NCBI GenBank assembly: GCA_903930395.1
Contig: CAIYYE010000613.1
Coordinates: forward strand, 1 to 12,946
Reading direction: 5' to 3'
Length of the DNA stretch: 12,946 nt
Source: an uncultured beta proteobacterium
GTDB taxonomy: Bacteria > Pseudomonadota > Gammaproteobacteria > Burkholderiales > Rhodocyclaceae
In this document: positions 1 through 7,089 of the stretch, one piece after another
Position numbering within the stretch: position 1 is the stretch's first letter
How the letters are laid out: each line of letters starts with the position of its first letter
Translations under genes and position numbers: made by a program
Notes under the pieces: model-generated
Database searches by the model: none
Seen by the model: the letters and a program-made list of their open reading frames with translations, nothing else
What the model was told of the DNA's origin: nothing

Positions 1-1
1 C

Positions 2-625
2 ATCAACATCGGCAAGAATGCGACGACACCAATCGAAAAGGCCGCCGACGATTACCTGATCTGTCTCGACAAGGTCTACAACGACGCCAGCTACGTGACC
101 GTCAATATTTCGTCGCCCAACACCAAGAATTTGCGCGAACTGCAGAAGGACGAGGCGCTCGACGACCTGCTGGCGCAACTCAAGGCCCGACAGCTGCAAC
201 TGGCTGACCAGTACGGCAAATATGTCCCGATGGCGCTGAAAATCGCTCCCGACCTCGACGACGAGCAGATCACCGCCATTGCCGACGCCCTGCGTCGGCA
301 TCGCTTCGATGGCGTCATCGCGACCAACACGACATTGTCACGCGACGGTGTCGAAGATCTGCCGAATGGCGCTGAAGCAGGCGGCCTTTCGGGCAAACCG
401 GTTTTCGAGAAATCGACCGCTGTGCAGAAAAAGCTGTCGATCGCCCTGGCCGGCGAACTGCCCATCATCGGCGTCGGCGGCATCTTGGGCGGCGAGGATG
501 CGGCCGAGAAAATCCGTGCCGGCGCAAGCCTGGTGCAGTTCTACAGCGGTTTCATCTACCGCGGCCCCGAGCTGGTGGCCGAAGTGGCGGAAACCCTGGC
601 CCATGTCATGCGGAAATCCTCATAA
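2..625 (+). CDS. pyrD: Dihydroorotate dehydrogenase (quinone), class 2, C-terminal part
   Basis: Partial gene: the 5' end lies before the window, and 207 codons plus TAA are visible (E. coli PyrD is 336 aa, so about 130 residues are missing). The enzyme oxidises dihydroorotate to orotate in pyrimidine synthesis, passing electrons through FMN to membrane quinone. The visible part opens with INIGKN and then has NISSPNT, the class 2 active-site loop whose second Ser is the catalytic base. The FMN/phosphate-binding segments follow: [28 protein letters not shown] and [11 protein letters not shown]. These match the family in order and spacing. The frame is open from base 2. It lies 72 nt upstream of rsxA, and a promoter-like sequence in that gap suggests that the rsx operon is transcribed separately. 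Confidence 0.95.
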   Translation: MNIGKNATTPIEKAADDYLICLDKVYNDASYVTVNISSPNTKNLRELQKDEALDDLLAQLKARQLQLADQYGKYVPMALKIAPDLDDEQITAIADALRRHRFDGVIATNTTLSRDGVEDLPNGAEAGGLSGKPVFEKSTAVQKKLSIALAGELPIIGVGGILGGEDAAEKIRAGASLVQFYSGFIYRGPELVAEVAETLAHVMRKSS

Positions 626-644
626 ATCCATTCGCCACGCGCGG

Positions 645-662
645 TTGTTTGCACTGCAACAA
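645..662. repeat. Short inverted repeat overlapping the rsx promoter
   Basis: TTGTTTGCA is followed, after one base, by TGCAACAA: an 8-bp dyad with one extra T on the left arm. It covers the predicted -35 element and the first part of the spacer, which is where a repressor operator would sit. It does not match a regulator box I can name (not FNR TTGAT-N4-ATCAA). It could equally be chance or a weak hairpin. Confidence 0.35.
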
Positions 663-673
663 AGCCCGATAAT
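645..673 (+). promoter_or_regulatory. Putative sigma70-type promoter of the rsx operon
   Basis: A -35-like TTGTTT (645-650) and a -10-like GATAAT (668-673) are separated by exactly 17 nt. Transcription would start near 680, leaving a leader of about 18 nt before the rsxA ATG at 698. The site lies in the only noncoding gap between pyrD and rsxA. No Shine-Dalgarno sequence is obvious before rsxA. This is a consensus match by eye only. Confidence 0.5.
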
Positions 674-697
674 ACGCGCCTCAAGCCTGCCCAATTT

Positions 698-1282
698 ATG
701 AGCCACTACTTATTCATCCTCGTCGGCGCAGTACTGGTTAACAACGTCGTCCTGGTGAAGATCCTCGGTCTTTGCCCCTTCATGGGCGTTTCCAAGAAAC
801 TGGAGACTGCTTATGGCATGGGCGCCGCCACGACCTTCGTGCTGACCATGGCAACCGGCGCCAGCTACATCATCGACCATTATCTGTTGATGCCGTTCGG
901 GCTTGAGTACCTGCGCACGCTGTCCTTCATCGTCACCATTGCCGCCATCGTCCAGCTCACCGAAATGGTCATTGCCAAGACCTCGCCGACGCTGCAACAG
1001 ACGCTGGGCATCTACCTGCCGCTGATCACCACCAACTGCGCCGTGCTCGGCGTGCCGCTGCTCAATATCTCGAACGGCTACAACTTCGTCGATTCGCTGT
1101 TGTTCGGTGCCGGTAGCGCTCTGGGCTTCTCTCTGGTGCTGCTTCTCTTCGCCGGCATCCGCGAACGGATCGAAGGGGCCGACGTCCCCCTCCATTTCCG
1201 CGGCGTCGCCATTGCCATGGTCACCGCCGGTTTGATGGCGCTGGCCTTCATGGGCTTTGCCGGCCTGGACAAGTACCAATAA
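698..1282 (+). CDS. rsxA: Electron transport complex subunit RsxA (RnfA)
   Basis: A 194-aa integral membrane subunit of the Rnf/Rsx complex, which couples electron transfer between ferredoxin and NAD(H) to ion transport. In E. coli the complex also helps keep SoxR reduced. The protein is almost wholly hydrophobic (about six membrane segments) and has the usual family length. It carries the [11 protein letters not shown] motif (Cys26) and [10 protein letters not shown] (Cys114). In Rnf/Nqr structures the equivalent cysteines of the paired A and E subunits hold an intramembrane [2Fe-2S] cluster. The ATG at 698 gives the standard N terminus [16 protein letters not shown], although no good ribosome-binding site precedes it. 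Its stop overlaps the rsxB start by one base (TAATG). First gene of a six-gene rsx operon. Confidence 0.96.
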   Translation: MSHYLFILVGAVLVNNVVLVKILGLCPFMGVSKKLETAYGMGAATTFVLTMATGASYIIDHYLLMPFGLEYLRTLSFIVTIAAIVQLTEMVIAKTSPTLQQTLGIYLPLITTNCAVLGVPLLNISNGYNFVDSLLFGAGSALGFSLVLLLFAGIRERIEGADVPLHFRGVAIAMVTAGLMALAFMGFAGLDKYQ

Positions 1283-1860
1283 TGGACATCCTCCTCGCCA
1301 TAGCCATCATGGCCCTCGGCGCCGTCGTCCTCGGCGCCCTCCTCGGCTTTGCCTCGATCAAGTTCAAGGTCGAAGGCGATCCACTGGTCGAAAAGGTCGA
1401 GGCCATCCTGCCCCAGACGCAATGCGGCCAGTGTGGCTTTCCTGGCTGCAAGCCCTATGCCGAGGCCATCGTCAATGGCGAAGAAATCAACAAGTGCCCG
1501 CCCGGCGGCAGCGAAGGCGTTCAGCGCCTGGCCGATCTGCTCGGCCGTGAAGTCAAGCCGCTCGATGCCGAAGAAAAACCGAAGCAGATCGCCATCATCG
1601 ACGAGAACACCTGCATCGGCTGCACGCTGTGCATCCAGTCCTGCCCGGTCGACGCCATCGTCGGCGCGGCCAAGCAGATGCACACCATCATCGCCCAGCA
1701 ATGTACCGGCTGCGAACTCTGCCTGCCGCCCTGCCCGGTCGAATGCATCCACATGGCGGTCATCCCCGAAACCATCGACAACTGGAAGTGGAAATACCCG
1801 GTTGTTGCAATGCAGGTGGTAGCGGCCGACAAGGCCGCAGCCATAAAGGAAGCTGCCTGA
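1282..1860 (+). CDS. rsxB: Electron transport complex subunit RsxB (RnfB), iron-sulfur protein
   Basis: A 192-aa iron-sulfur subunit that passes electrons from ferredoxin to the membrane part of Rnf. Residues 1-25 form one N-terminal membrane anchor. A Cys motif follows (Cys48, Cys51, Cys56, Cys72; CGQCGFPGC...KCPPGG) typical of the Fe4S domain of RnfB. Two ferredoxin-type [4Fe-4S] motifs come next: Cys111/114/117/121 ([12 protein letters not shown]) and Cys141/144/147/151 ([12 protein letters not shown]). All twelve expected ligands are present. Its length is typical of the proteobacterial RsxB family. The start overlaps the rsxA stop by one base, and the stop overlaps the rsxC start by one base (TGATG), so translation is probably coupled along the operon. 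Confidence 0.97.
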   Translation: MDILLAIAIMALGAVVLGALLGFASIKFKVEGDPLVEKVEAILPQTQCGQCGFPGCKPYAEAIVNGEEINKCPPGGSEGVQRLADLLGREVKPLDAEEKPKQIAIIDENTCIGCTLCIQSCPVDAIVGAAKQMHTIIAQQCTGCELCLPPCPVECIHMAVIPETIDNWKWKYPVVAMQVVAADKAAAIKEAA

Positions 1861-3593
1861 TGCTGATGGATCTCTTCAAGTTCAAGGGTGGCGTCAAGCC
1901 GCCCAGCAACAAGCTGCAATCGAACCACCTGCCGATTGCCCAGGCGCCCATGCCTTCGCGTCTGGTCATGCCCTTGCACCAGAGTATCGGCGGCACGCCG
2001 CGGCCTATCGTGGCGGCCGGGGATCATGTCCTCAAGGGCCAGATGATCGGCGAGGCCGACGGCTGGATCTCGGCTGCCGTCCACGCGCCGACCTCGGGCA
2101 CCGTGGTCGAAGTGGCCATGCATGTCCGCCCCCACCCATCCGGCCTCGACTCGCTGTGCGTGGTCATCGAACCGGACGGCAAGGATGAGTGGATCGCCCG
2201 CACCCCTATCGATCACAATGCGGCAGCGCCGGCCGACGTCTTCCATCACCTGCAGCAATGCGGCATCGTCGGCCTAGGTGGCGCCGGTTTCCCGGCTCAC
2301 GGCAAGCTGACCCCCACCAAGGGCGTGCCGATGGATGAGCTGATCATCAACGGCGCAGAGTGCGAACCCTTCATCACCTGCGACGACCTGCTGATGCGCG
2401 AACGCGCCGATGAAGTGGTGCGCGGCATTGCCGTTTTCCGCGACCTGCTCCAGCCAAAAAAGGTGCTCATCGGCATCGAGGACAACAAGCCGGAAGCCAT
2501 CGCCGCCATGCGCGCCGCCGTCGACGCCCTGAACGAGCCATTTTCCGTCGTTGCCGTGCCGACGCTTTATCCGGCCGGTGGCGCCAAGCAGTTGATCCGC
2601 GTCCTGACCGGCAAGGAAGTACCGGGCTCGATGCGCTCGACCGCCGACATGGGCGTTCAGGTTTTCAACGTGGGCACCGCCTACAGCGCCTGGCGTGCCA
2701 TCGCCCACGGCGAGCCGCTGATTTCGCGCATTCTGACCGTCACCGGCAATGTCCACGCACCGCGCAATTACGAAGTCCTGATCGGTACGCCGATGGGCGA
2801 ATTGCTGGCACTGGCCCAGCCACATCCGGACACTGACGGCATCCTGATGGGTGGCCCTATGATGGGTTTCCTGATCCCCAACCCGCAGGTGCCCGTGGTC
2901 AAGACGACCAATTGCCTGATCGCCCATGACGACCGGCTGTTCCCGCCCAAGGCGCCGGAAATGCCGTGTATCCGCTGTGGCGCCTGCGCCCGGGCCTGCC
3001 CGCACGAACTGCAACCCTTCGAAATGTACTGGTTCTCGCGCGCCAAGAATTTCGGCAAGACGCAGGAATACAACATCTTCGACTGCATCGAATGCGGTTG
3101 CTGCTCCTACGTCTGCCCGTCGCGCATCCCGCTGGTCCAGTATTTCCGTTTTGCCAAGAGTGAGATCTGGGCGCGCGAACGTGAAAAGAACGCCTCTGAC
3201 CAGGCCAAGGCCCGCTTCGAGTTCAAGCAGTTGCGCGAGGAACGCGAAAAGGCCGACAAGGCAGAAAAGCTGGCCAAGGCCGCCGCTGCCCAGGCGGCCA
3301 AGAAAGCTGCCGAAGCCGCTGCGGCGGCAGCAGAAAGCGGCGCCGATGCAGCCGTTGCCACAGCCGCCCCGGAAATGGACGCAAAACGCGCCGCCATCGA
3401 AGCCGCCATGGCCCGTGCCAAGGCGCAACGCGAGGCTGTGCAGCCCAAGAATACCGAACACCTGGCCCCCGATCAGCAAAAAGCTGCCGATGAAATCGAG
3501 GCCCGCCGCGTCGCCGCCCACCTGATCGAAGATCGAGTCTCCAGCGAAAAGGCGACGGCAGCGCCGACCGCCCAACTCGATCCCAAGTCCTGA
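1860..3593 (+). CDS. rsxC: Electron transport complex subunit RsxC (RnfC)
   Basis: A 577-aa peripheral subunit with the NADH/FMN site of the Rnf complex. Residues 138-149 (GLGGAGFPAHGK) form the glycine-rich nucleotide site shared with complex I subunit NuoF/Nqo1, followed by NGAECEPFITCD. Two [4Fe-4S] motifs follow: Cys370/373/376/380 and Cys409/412/415/419. Beyond about residue 430 there is a long charged, Ala/Lys/Glu-rich, probably coiled-coil tail, also seen in enteric RsxC but variable in length. The start at 1860 is preferred because AAGGA at 1846-1850 lies 9 nt upstream and it overlaps the rsxB stop. The same frame is open further upstream, but that part lies antiphase within rsxB and is not translated. 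A second ATG at 1866 is less well spaced. The next gene, rsxD, starts 18 nt downstream. Confidence 0.96.
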   Translation: MLMDLFKFKGGVKPPSNKLQSNHLPIAQAPMPSRLVMPLHQSIGGTPRPIVAAGDHVLKGQMIGEADGWISAAVHAPTSGTVVEVAMHVRPHPSGLDSLCVVIEPDGKDEWIARTPIDHNAAAPADVFHHLQQCGIVGLGGAGFPAHGKLTPTKGVPMDELIINGAECEPFITCDDLLMRERADEVVRGIAVFRDLLQPKKVLIGIEDNKPEAIAAMRAAVDALNEPFSVVAVPTLYPAGGAKQLIRVLTGKEVPGSMRSTADMGVQVFNVGTAYSAWRAIAHGEPLISRILTVTGNVHAPRNYEVLIGTPMGELLALAQPHPDTDGILMGGPMMGFLIPNPQVPVVKTTNCLIAHDDRLFPPKAPEMPCIRCGACARACPHELQPFEMYWFSRAKNFGKTQEYNIFDCIECGCCSYVCPSRIPLVQYFRFAKSEIWAREREKNASDQAKARFEFKQLREEREKADKAEKLAKAAAAQAAKKAAEAAAAAAESGADAAVATAAPEMDAKRAAIEAAMARAKAQREAVQPKNTEHLAPDQQKAADEIEARRVAAHLIEDRVSSEKATAAPTAQLDPKS

Positions 3594-3611
3594 ATCCTGG
3601 ATCCAAATAAC

Positions 3612-4628
3612 GTGTTCGCCCCCGCTCCCTTCCTCCTCAAAGATGTCAGCGTCAGCCAGGTGATGATCCAGGTCTGTGTTGCGCTGATTCCGGGCATCGC
3701 CGCCTATGCCAGTCTGGTTGGCCCGGCCATCCTGGTTCAGCTGGTCATCACCACGGTCGCTGCCCTGGTGACCGAAGCGCTGATGCTCAAGCTGCGCGGC
3801 AAGCCCCTTTCCCTCTTCCTGACCGATGGCTCGGTCATCGTCACCGCCTGGCTGATCGCCCTGACTTTTCCGCCGCTGGCGCCCTGGTGGCTGGTTGTCA
3901 CCGGCACCGTCTTTGCCGTCATCGTGGCCAAGCACCTGTATGGCGGGCTGGGCCAGAACCCCTTTAATCCGGCCATGGTTGCCTTCGCCGTCTGCATTGT
4001 CGCCTTCCCGGCGCTGATGTCGCAGTGGCCCAGCGTCGGCCTGCAACTGGGCCTGATCGACCAGATGAACATCATCCTGGGCTGGGCGCCGCGCGTCGAT
4101 ACGCTGACCGGGGCGACACCGCTCGACGCCATGAAAACGGCGCTCAAGCTGGGCGATAGCAGTTTTGATATCAGCACCCTGCTGGCCAACCAGGATATCT
4201 ACGGCAACTTCGCTGGTCGGGGCTGGGAATGGGTGGCTGCGGGCTACCTGCTCGGCGGCCTGTGGCTATGGCATCGCAAGCTGATCACATGGCATGTGCC
4301 GCTCGCTTTCGTCGCATCCCTGTCCCTCATTTCCGGAGCCCTCTGGCTCTACAACCCGAGCCAGTTTGCCAGCCCGCTCTTTCACATGTTGTCCGGGGGC
4401 GCCATGCTCGGTGCCTTCTTCATCGCCACTGACCCCGTTTCCGGCTGCACGACGCCCCGCGGCAAGCTGATCTTCGGTGCCGGCGCCGGCCTGCTCGCCT
4501 ACATCATTCGCGTTTTCGGCGGCTATCCGGATGGTGTCGCCTTTGCCATCCTGCTCATGAACCTGTGTGCCCCGGTCATCGACCTGCTCACCCAGCCCCC
4601 GGTATTCGGCATGAAGGACAAGGCATGA
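3612..4628 (+). CDS. rsxD: Electron transport complex subunit RsxD (RnfD)
   Basis: A 338-aa integral membrane subunit homologous to NqrB, with many hydrophobic segments. It carries a covalently bound FMN. The flavinylation motif TGATP is seen at residues 166-170, so Thr169 is the predicted phosphoester attachment site. GLGQNPFNPAM (112-122) and FFIATDPVSGCTTPRG near the C terminus are further family signatures. Translation probably begins at GTG 3612, since no in-frame ATG lies between the rsxC stop and this codon. Only a weak GGA precedes it, 18 nt after rsxC, so coupling with rsxC may help initiation. The stop overlaps the rsxG start (ATGA). Flavin loading needs an ApbE-type transferase, which is not in this window. 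Confidence 0.95.
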   Translation: MFAPAPFLLKDVSVSQVMIQVCVALIPGIAAYASLVGPAILVQLVITTVAALVTEALMLKLRGKPLSLFLTDGSVIVTAWLIALTFPPLAPWWLVVTGTVFAVIVAKHLYGGLGQNPFNPAMVAFAVCIVAFPALMSQWPSVGLQLGLIDQMNIILGWAPRVDTLTGATPLDAMKTALKLGDSSFDISTLLANQDIYGNFAGRGWEWVAAGYLLGGLWLWHRKLITWHVPLAFVASLSLISGALWLYNPSQFASPLFHMLSGGAMLGAFFIATDPVSGCTTPRGKLIFGAGAGLLAYIIRVFGGYPDGVAFAILLMNLCAPVIDLLTQPPVFGMKDKA

Positions 4629-5290
4629 CCAGCGCGCCGAAGGAATTTTCCGCCCCGCTCATGGCCGCACGCACGGCGGTCACCCTGTTCGTTTTTGTCG
4701 TCATTTTTACCGGCCTGCTCTCCGGCGCCTATCTATGGACCAAACCATCCATCGAAGCGTCGGCCACCGAAGAAAAAATGAAACTGGTCGACGAAGTGCT
4801 GCCCCGCGCCGACTACGACAACGCCTTGCTCGAAGACACCGTCGCCCTGCCGGAAACGCCGGAACTCGGCCTGAAGGATTCGAGTACGCTATTCCGTGCC
4901 CGCAAGAACGGCCAGCCGGTCGCCCTCGTTTTCGAAGCGCTTGCCAATGATGGCTACGCCGGCAAGATTCGCCTCATCATCGCCATCCGCGCCAATGGTG
5001 CGGTGGCTGGCGTGCGCGTCACGCAGCACAAGGAAACACCGGGTCTCGGCGACTACATCGAGGTCAGGAAGGACAAGAACAAGGCCCGGCCGTGGATCAC
5101 GCAGTTCAACGACATGTCGCTGGCACAAGTCACCGACAAGGACTGGAAGGTCAAGAAGGATGGCGGTCGCCTCGATTACCATGCCGGCGCGACCATCACC
5201 CCCCGCGCCGTCGCCAAGGCGGTCCTCAAGGCCGTACACTGGGCCGAAGCCAACCGTGACCGCCTGTTCGCCGAAGGAGCCGCCCAATGA
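4625..5290 (+). CDS. rsxG: Electron transport complex subunit RsxG (RnfG), FMN-binding
   Basis: A 221-aa subunit homologous to NqrC. One N-terminal membrane segment (about residues 17-38) anchors a periplasmic FMN-binding domain. The covalent-flavin motif is DYHAGATIT, with Thr190 the predicted FMN attachment residue. The position before GAT is Ala rather than the more common Ser, which still fits a relaxed D-x-x-(S/T/A)-G-A-T pattern. The VTQHKETPGLGDYIE segment (132-146) is also typical of RnfG. The start at 4625 is chosen because it overlaps the rsxD stop by four bases (ATGA) and has AAGGA six bases upstream. The frame is open further upstream, but that part overlaps rsxD and would lack a family-like N terminus. 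The stop overlaps rsxE. Confidence 0.95.
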   Translation: MTSAPKEFSAPLMAARTAVTLFVFVVIFTGLLSGAYLWTKPSIEASATEEKMKLVDEVLPRADYDNALLEDTVALPETPELGLKDSSTLFRARKNGQPVALVFEALANDGYAGKIRLIIAIRANGAVAGVRVTQHKETPGLGDYIEVRKDKNKARPWITQFNDMSLAQVTDKDWKVKKDGGRLDYHAGATITPRAVAKAVLKAVHWAEANRDRLFAEGAAQ

Positions 5291-5976
5291 TCACGCGTGA
5301 CGAATTCAAGACCATTGCCGGCAACGGCATCTGGAAGCAGAACACCTCCATCGTCCAGATTCTCGGCCTCTGCCCCCTGCTCGCCGTGACGACCAATGCC
5401 GTCAACGGCATCATGCTCTCGCTGGCCACCATCATCGTCATGGCGCTCTCGGGCGTCGCCATCGCCAGCCTGCGCAATCTCATCCCGCACGAAATCCGCA
5501 TTCCGGTCTTCATCCTCATCGTTGCCGCCCTGGTCACCGTCATCGACCTGCTCTTCAACGCCAACCTGCATGAGCTTTACCTCGTGCTCGGCATCTTCAT
5601 CCCGCTGATCGTCACCAACTGCATCGTGCTCGCCCGCGTCGAAGCCTTTGCCGCCAAGAACCCACCTTTGCAGTCGACCTTCGACGGTATTTTCATGGGC
5701 GTCGGCATGTTGTGGACCCTGGCCCTGCTCGGCGCCATGCGCGAATTCCTCGGCAGCGGCACCATCCTCGGCGGCATCGACATGGTTTTTCCCAGCCTGC
5801 AGCCGATTCAGGTGCTGCCGGAAAGCTATCCCGGGTTCCTGCTCGCCCTGCTGCCCCCCGGCGCCTTCATTCTGCTCGGCTGCATGATCGCCTGGAAGAA
5901 CTGGATGCAAGCGCGCGCCGCCGAGCGCGCCAAGCTCAAGCCGCCCGCGCCGGTCGCCACGGCCGGTTGCCACTGA
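5287..5976 (+). CDS. rsxE: Electron transport complex subunit RsxE (RnfE)
   Basis: A 229-aa integral membrane subunit, paralogous to RsxA, with about six membrane segments. It has the same cluster-binding motifs as RsxA: VQILGLCPLLAV (Cys29) and IVTNCIVLARVEAFA (Cys112). The A and E subunits pack as an inverted pair around a [2Fe-2S] cluster. The start overlaps the rsxG stop by four bases (ATGA) and is preceded by an excellent AAGGAG (5274-5279) at 7-nt spacing. It is the last of the six rsx genes; there is no rnfH next to it. The protein ends in a short Ala/Lys/Pro-rich cytoplasmic tail. Confidence 0.96.
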   Translation: MITRDEFKTIAGNGIWKQNTSIVQILGLCPLLAVTTNAVNGIMLSLATIIVMALSGVAIASLRNLIPHEIRIPVFILIVAALVTVIDLLFNANLHELYLVLGIFIPLIVTNCIVLARVEAFAAKNPPLQSTFDGIFMGVGMLWTLALLGAMREFLGSGTILGGIDMVFPSLQPIQVLPESYPGFLLALLPPGAFILLGCMIAWKNWMQARAAERAKLKPPAPVATAGCH

Positions 5977-5981
5977 TTTCG

Positions 5982-6005
5982 TCAGGCCGCCCGTTGCGGG
6001 CCTGA
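5982..6005 (+). other. Hairpin between rsxE and the RlmN-like gene
   Basis: TCAGG (5982-5986) pairs with CCTGA (6001-6005), and inside it CCCG-TTG-CGGG can pair, leaving a 3-nt bulge. No T-run follows, so it is not a convincing intrinsic terminator. It may only weaken read-through or protect the 3' end of the rsx message. The next gene starts 12 nt later, so co-transcription remains likely. Confidence 0.35.
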
Positions 6006-6017
6006 GAATACACCTGC

Positions 6018-7064
6018 ATGCGACTCGATACCCTGCGCCAGTCCCTCTATGCCACCGGCGCCAAGGATTGCCACGTCGACCGCGTGATGCGCGCCTGGGC
6101 GCAAGGCAAGCCACTCGATGCCGGGCCGCGCAGCCATCCCCCTGAAACCTTTCTGCCACTGGCCCTGCGCCATGCCCTGCCGGGCTTGCAGGACGAACTC
6201 TCGGCCTTGGCCCGCGTTCGTTCCGAACATCCTGGCGAGGATGGCTCGTCGCGCCTGCTCGTCGAACTGGCCGATGGCCAGACCGTCGAAAGCGTGCTCT
6301 TGCCGCGCGACGGTCTGTGTATCTCGACGCAGATCGGCTGCGCCGTCGGCTGCACCTTCTGCATGACCGGCCGCGACGGCCTGCTGCGTCAGGTGAGCAG
6401 CGGCGAGATGGTGGCCCAGGTCATCCTCGGCCGCGCCCGGCGCAAGGTCAGCCGCGTCGTCTTCATGGGCATGGGTGAGCCTTCGCACAACATGGACAAT
6501 GTCCTCGAAGCCATAGACCTGCTCGGCACCTTTGGTGGCATCGGGCACAAGAACCTGGTCTTCTCGACGGTCGGCGACTACCGGGTTTTCGAGCGCCTGC
6601 CGCTGGAAACGGTCAAGCCGGCCCTCGCCCTGTCGCTCCATTCAACGCGCGCCGACCTGCGGGCTGAACTGCTGCCCAGGGCGCCGCGCATAGATCCGGC
6701 CGAACTGGTCGAACTGGCCGAAATCTACGCCCGCAAGACAAGTTACCCCATCCAGTACCAATGGACTTTGCTCGACGGCATCAACGACAACCAGGAAGAA
6801 ATGGACGGCATCGTCCGCCTGCTCAGCGGCAAGTACGCGATCATGAACCTCATCCCGTACAACGCGACCGCCGCGCTGGCCTACCGGCGACCGCCAGTCG
6901 AGAAAATCACCGAACTGACCCGCTACCTGCATGCCCAGGGCATCCGGACGACGGTGCGCAATTCGGCCGGGCAGGATGTCGATGGCGGCTGCGGTCAGCT
7001 GCGCGCCCGCGACAGCGCTTCGTCGCCGTTGCGGACCACGCGAAAAATCAGGCTGGAAAAATAA
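6018..7064 (+). CDS. RlmN/Cfr-family radical SAM RNA methyltransferase (divergent RlmN-like)
   Basis: A 348-aa radical SAM protein of the family that methylates C2 (RlmN) or C8 (Cfr) of A2503 in 23S rRNA; RlmN also acts on some tRNAs. An N-terminal domain covers residues 1-95. The [4Fe-4S]/SAM motif is C-x3-C-x2-C at Cys108/112/115 (CAVGCTFC). FMGMGEPSHNMDNV (149-162) is the SAM-binding segment, and NLIPYN (277-282) is conserved. Cys325 in GGCGQL is the position of the C-terminal methyl-carrying cysteine. All catalytic residues are therefore present. It is shorter than E. coli RlmN (384 aa) and has CMTGRDG where RlmN usually has CSTG-x-QG. Betaproteobacteria normally encode their standard RlmN elsewhere, near ndk/ispG/hisS, so this may be a paralogue. 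It lies 41 nt after rsxE on the same strand. The start is chosen by fit, with only a weak ribosome-binding site. Confidence 0.82.
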   Translation: MRLDTLRQSLYATGAKDCHVDRVMRAWAQGKPLDAGPRSHPPETFLPLALRHALPGLQDELSALARVRSEHPGEDGSSRLLVELADGQTVESVLLPRDGLCISTQIGCAVGCTFCMTGRDGLLRQVSSGEMVAQVILGRARRKVSRVVFMGMGEPSHNMDNVLEAIDLLGTFGGIGHKNLVFSTVGDYRVFERLPLETVKPALALSLHSTRADLRAELLPRAPRIDPAELVELAEIYARKTSYPIQYQWTLLDGINDNQEEMDGIVRLLSGKYAIMNLIPYNATAALAYRRPPVEKITELTRYLHAQGIRTTVRNSAGQDVDGGCGQLRARDSASSPLRTTRKIRLEK

Positions 7065-7089
7065 AAGCCAGGTCTGAACTCAGTCGGCT
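7057..7089 (-). terminator. Possible terminator of the diguanylate cyclase gene
   Basis: Read on the minus strand, AGCC (from 7089) pairs with GGCT (7069-7066) around an inner CTG/CAG stem, directly followed by a T-rich run (TTTATTTTT, down to 7057). The stem is short and has an internal loop, so this is weak. It overlaps the stop codons of both convergent genes, which are only 15 nt apart. A separate perfect hairpin, CTCAG-TCGG-CTGAG (7079-7092), overlaps it and could compete. Confidence 0.3.

Noticed and set aside
2274..4046. 590-codon open frame on the minus strand across rsxC and rsxD
   Set aside because: It is antisense to two clear rsx genes with all expected motifs. The open frame follows from GC-rich third codon positions, and its translation shows no domain.
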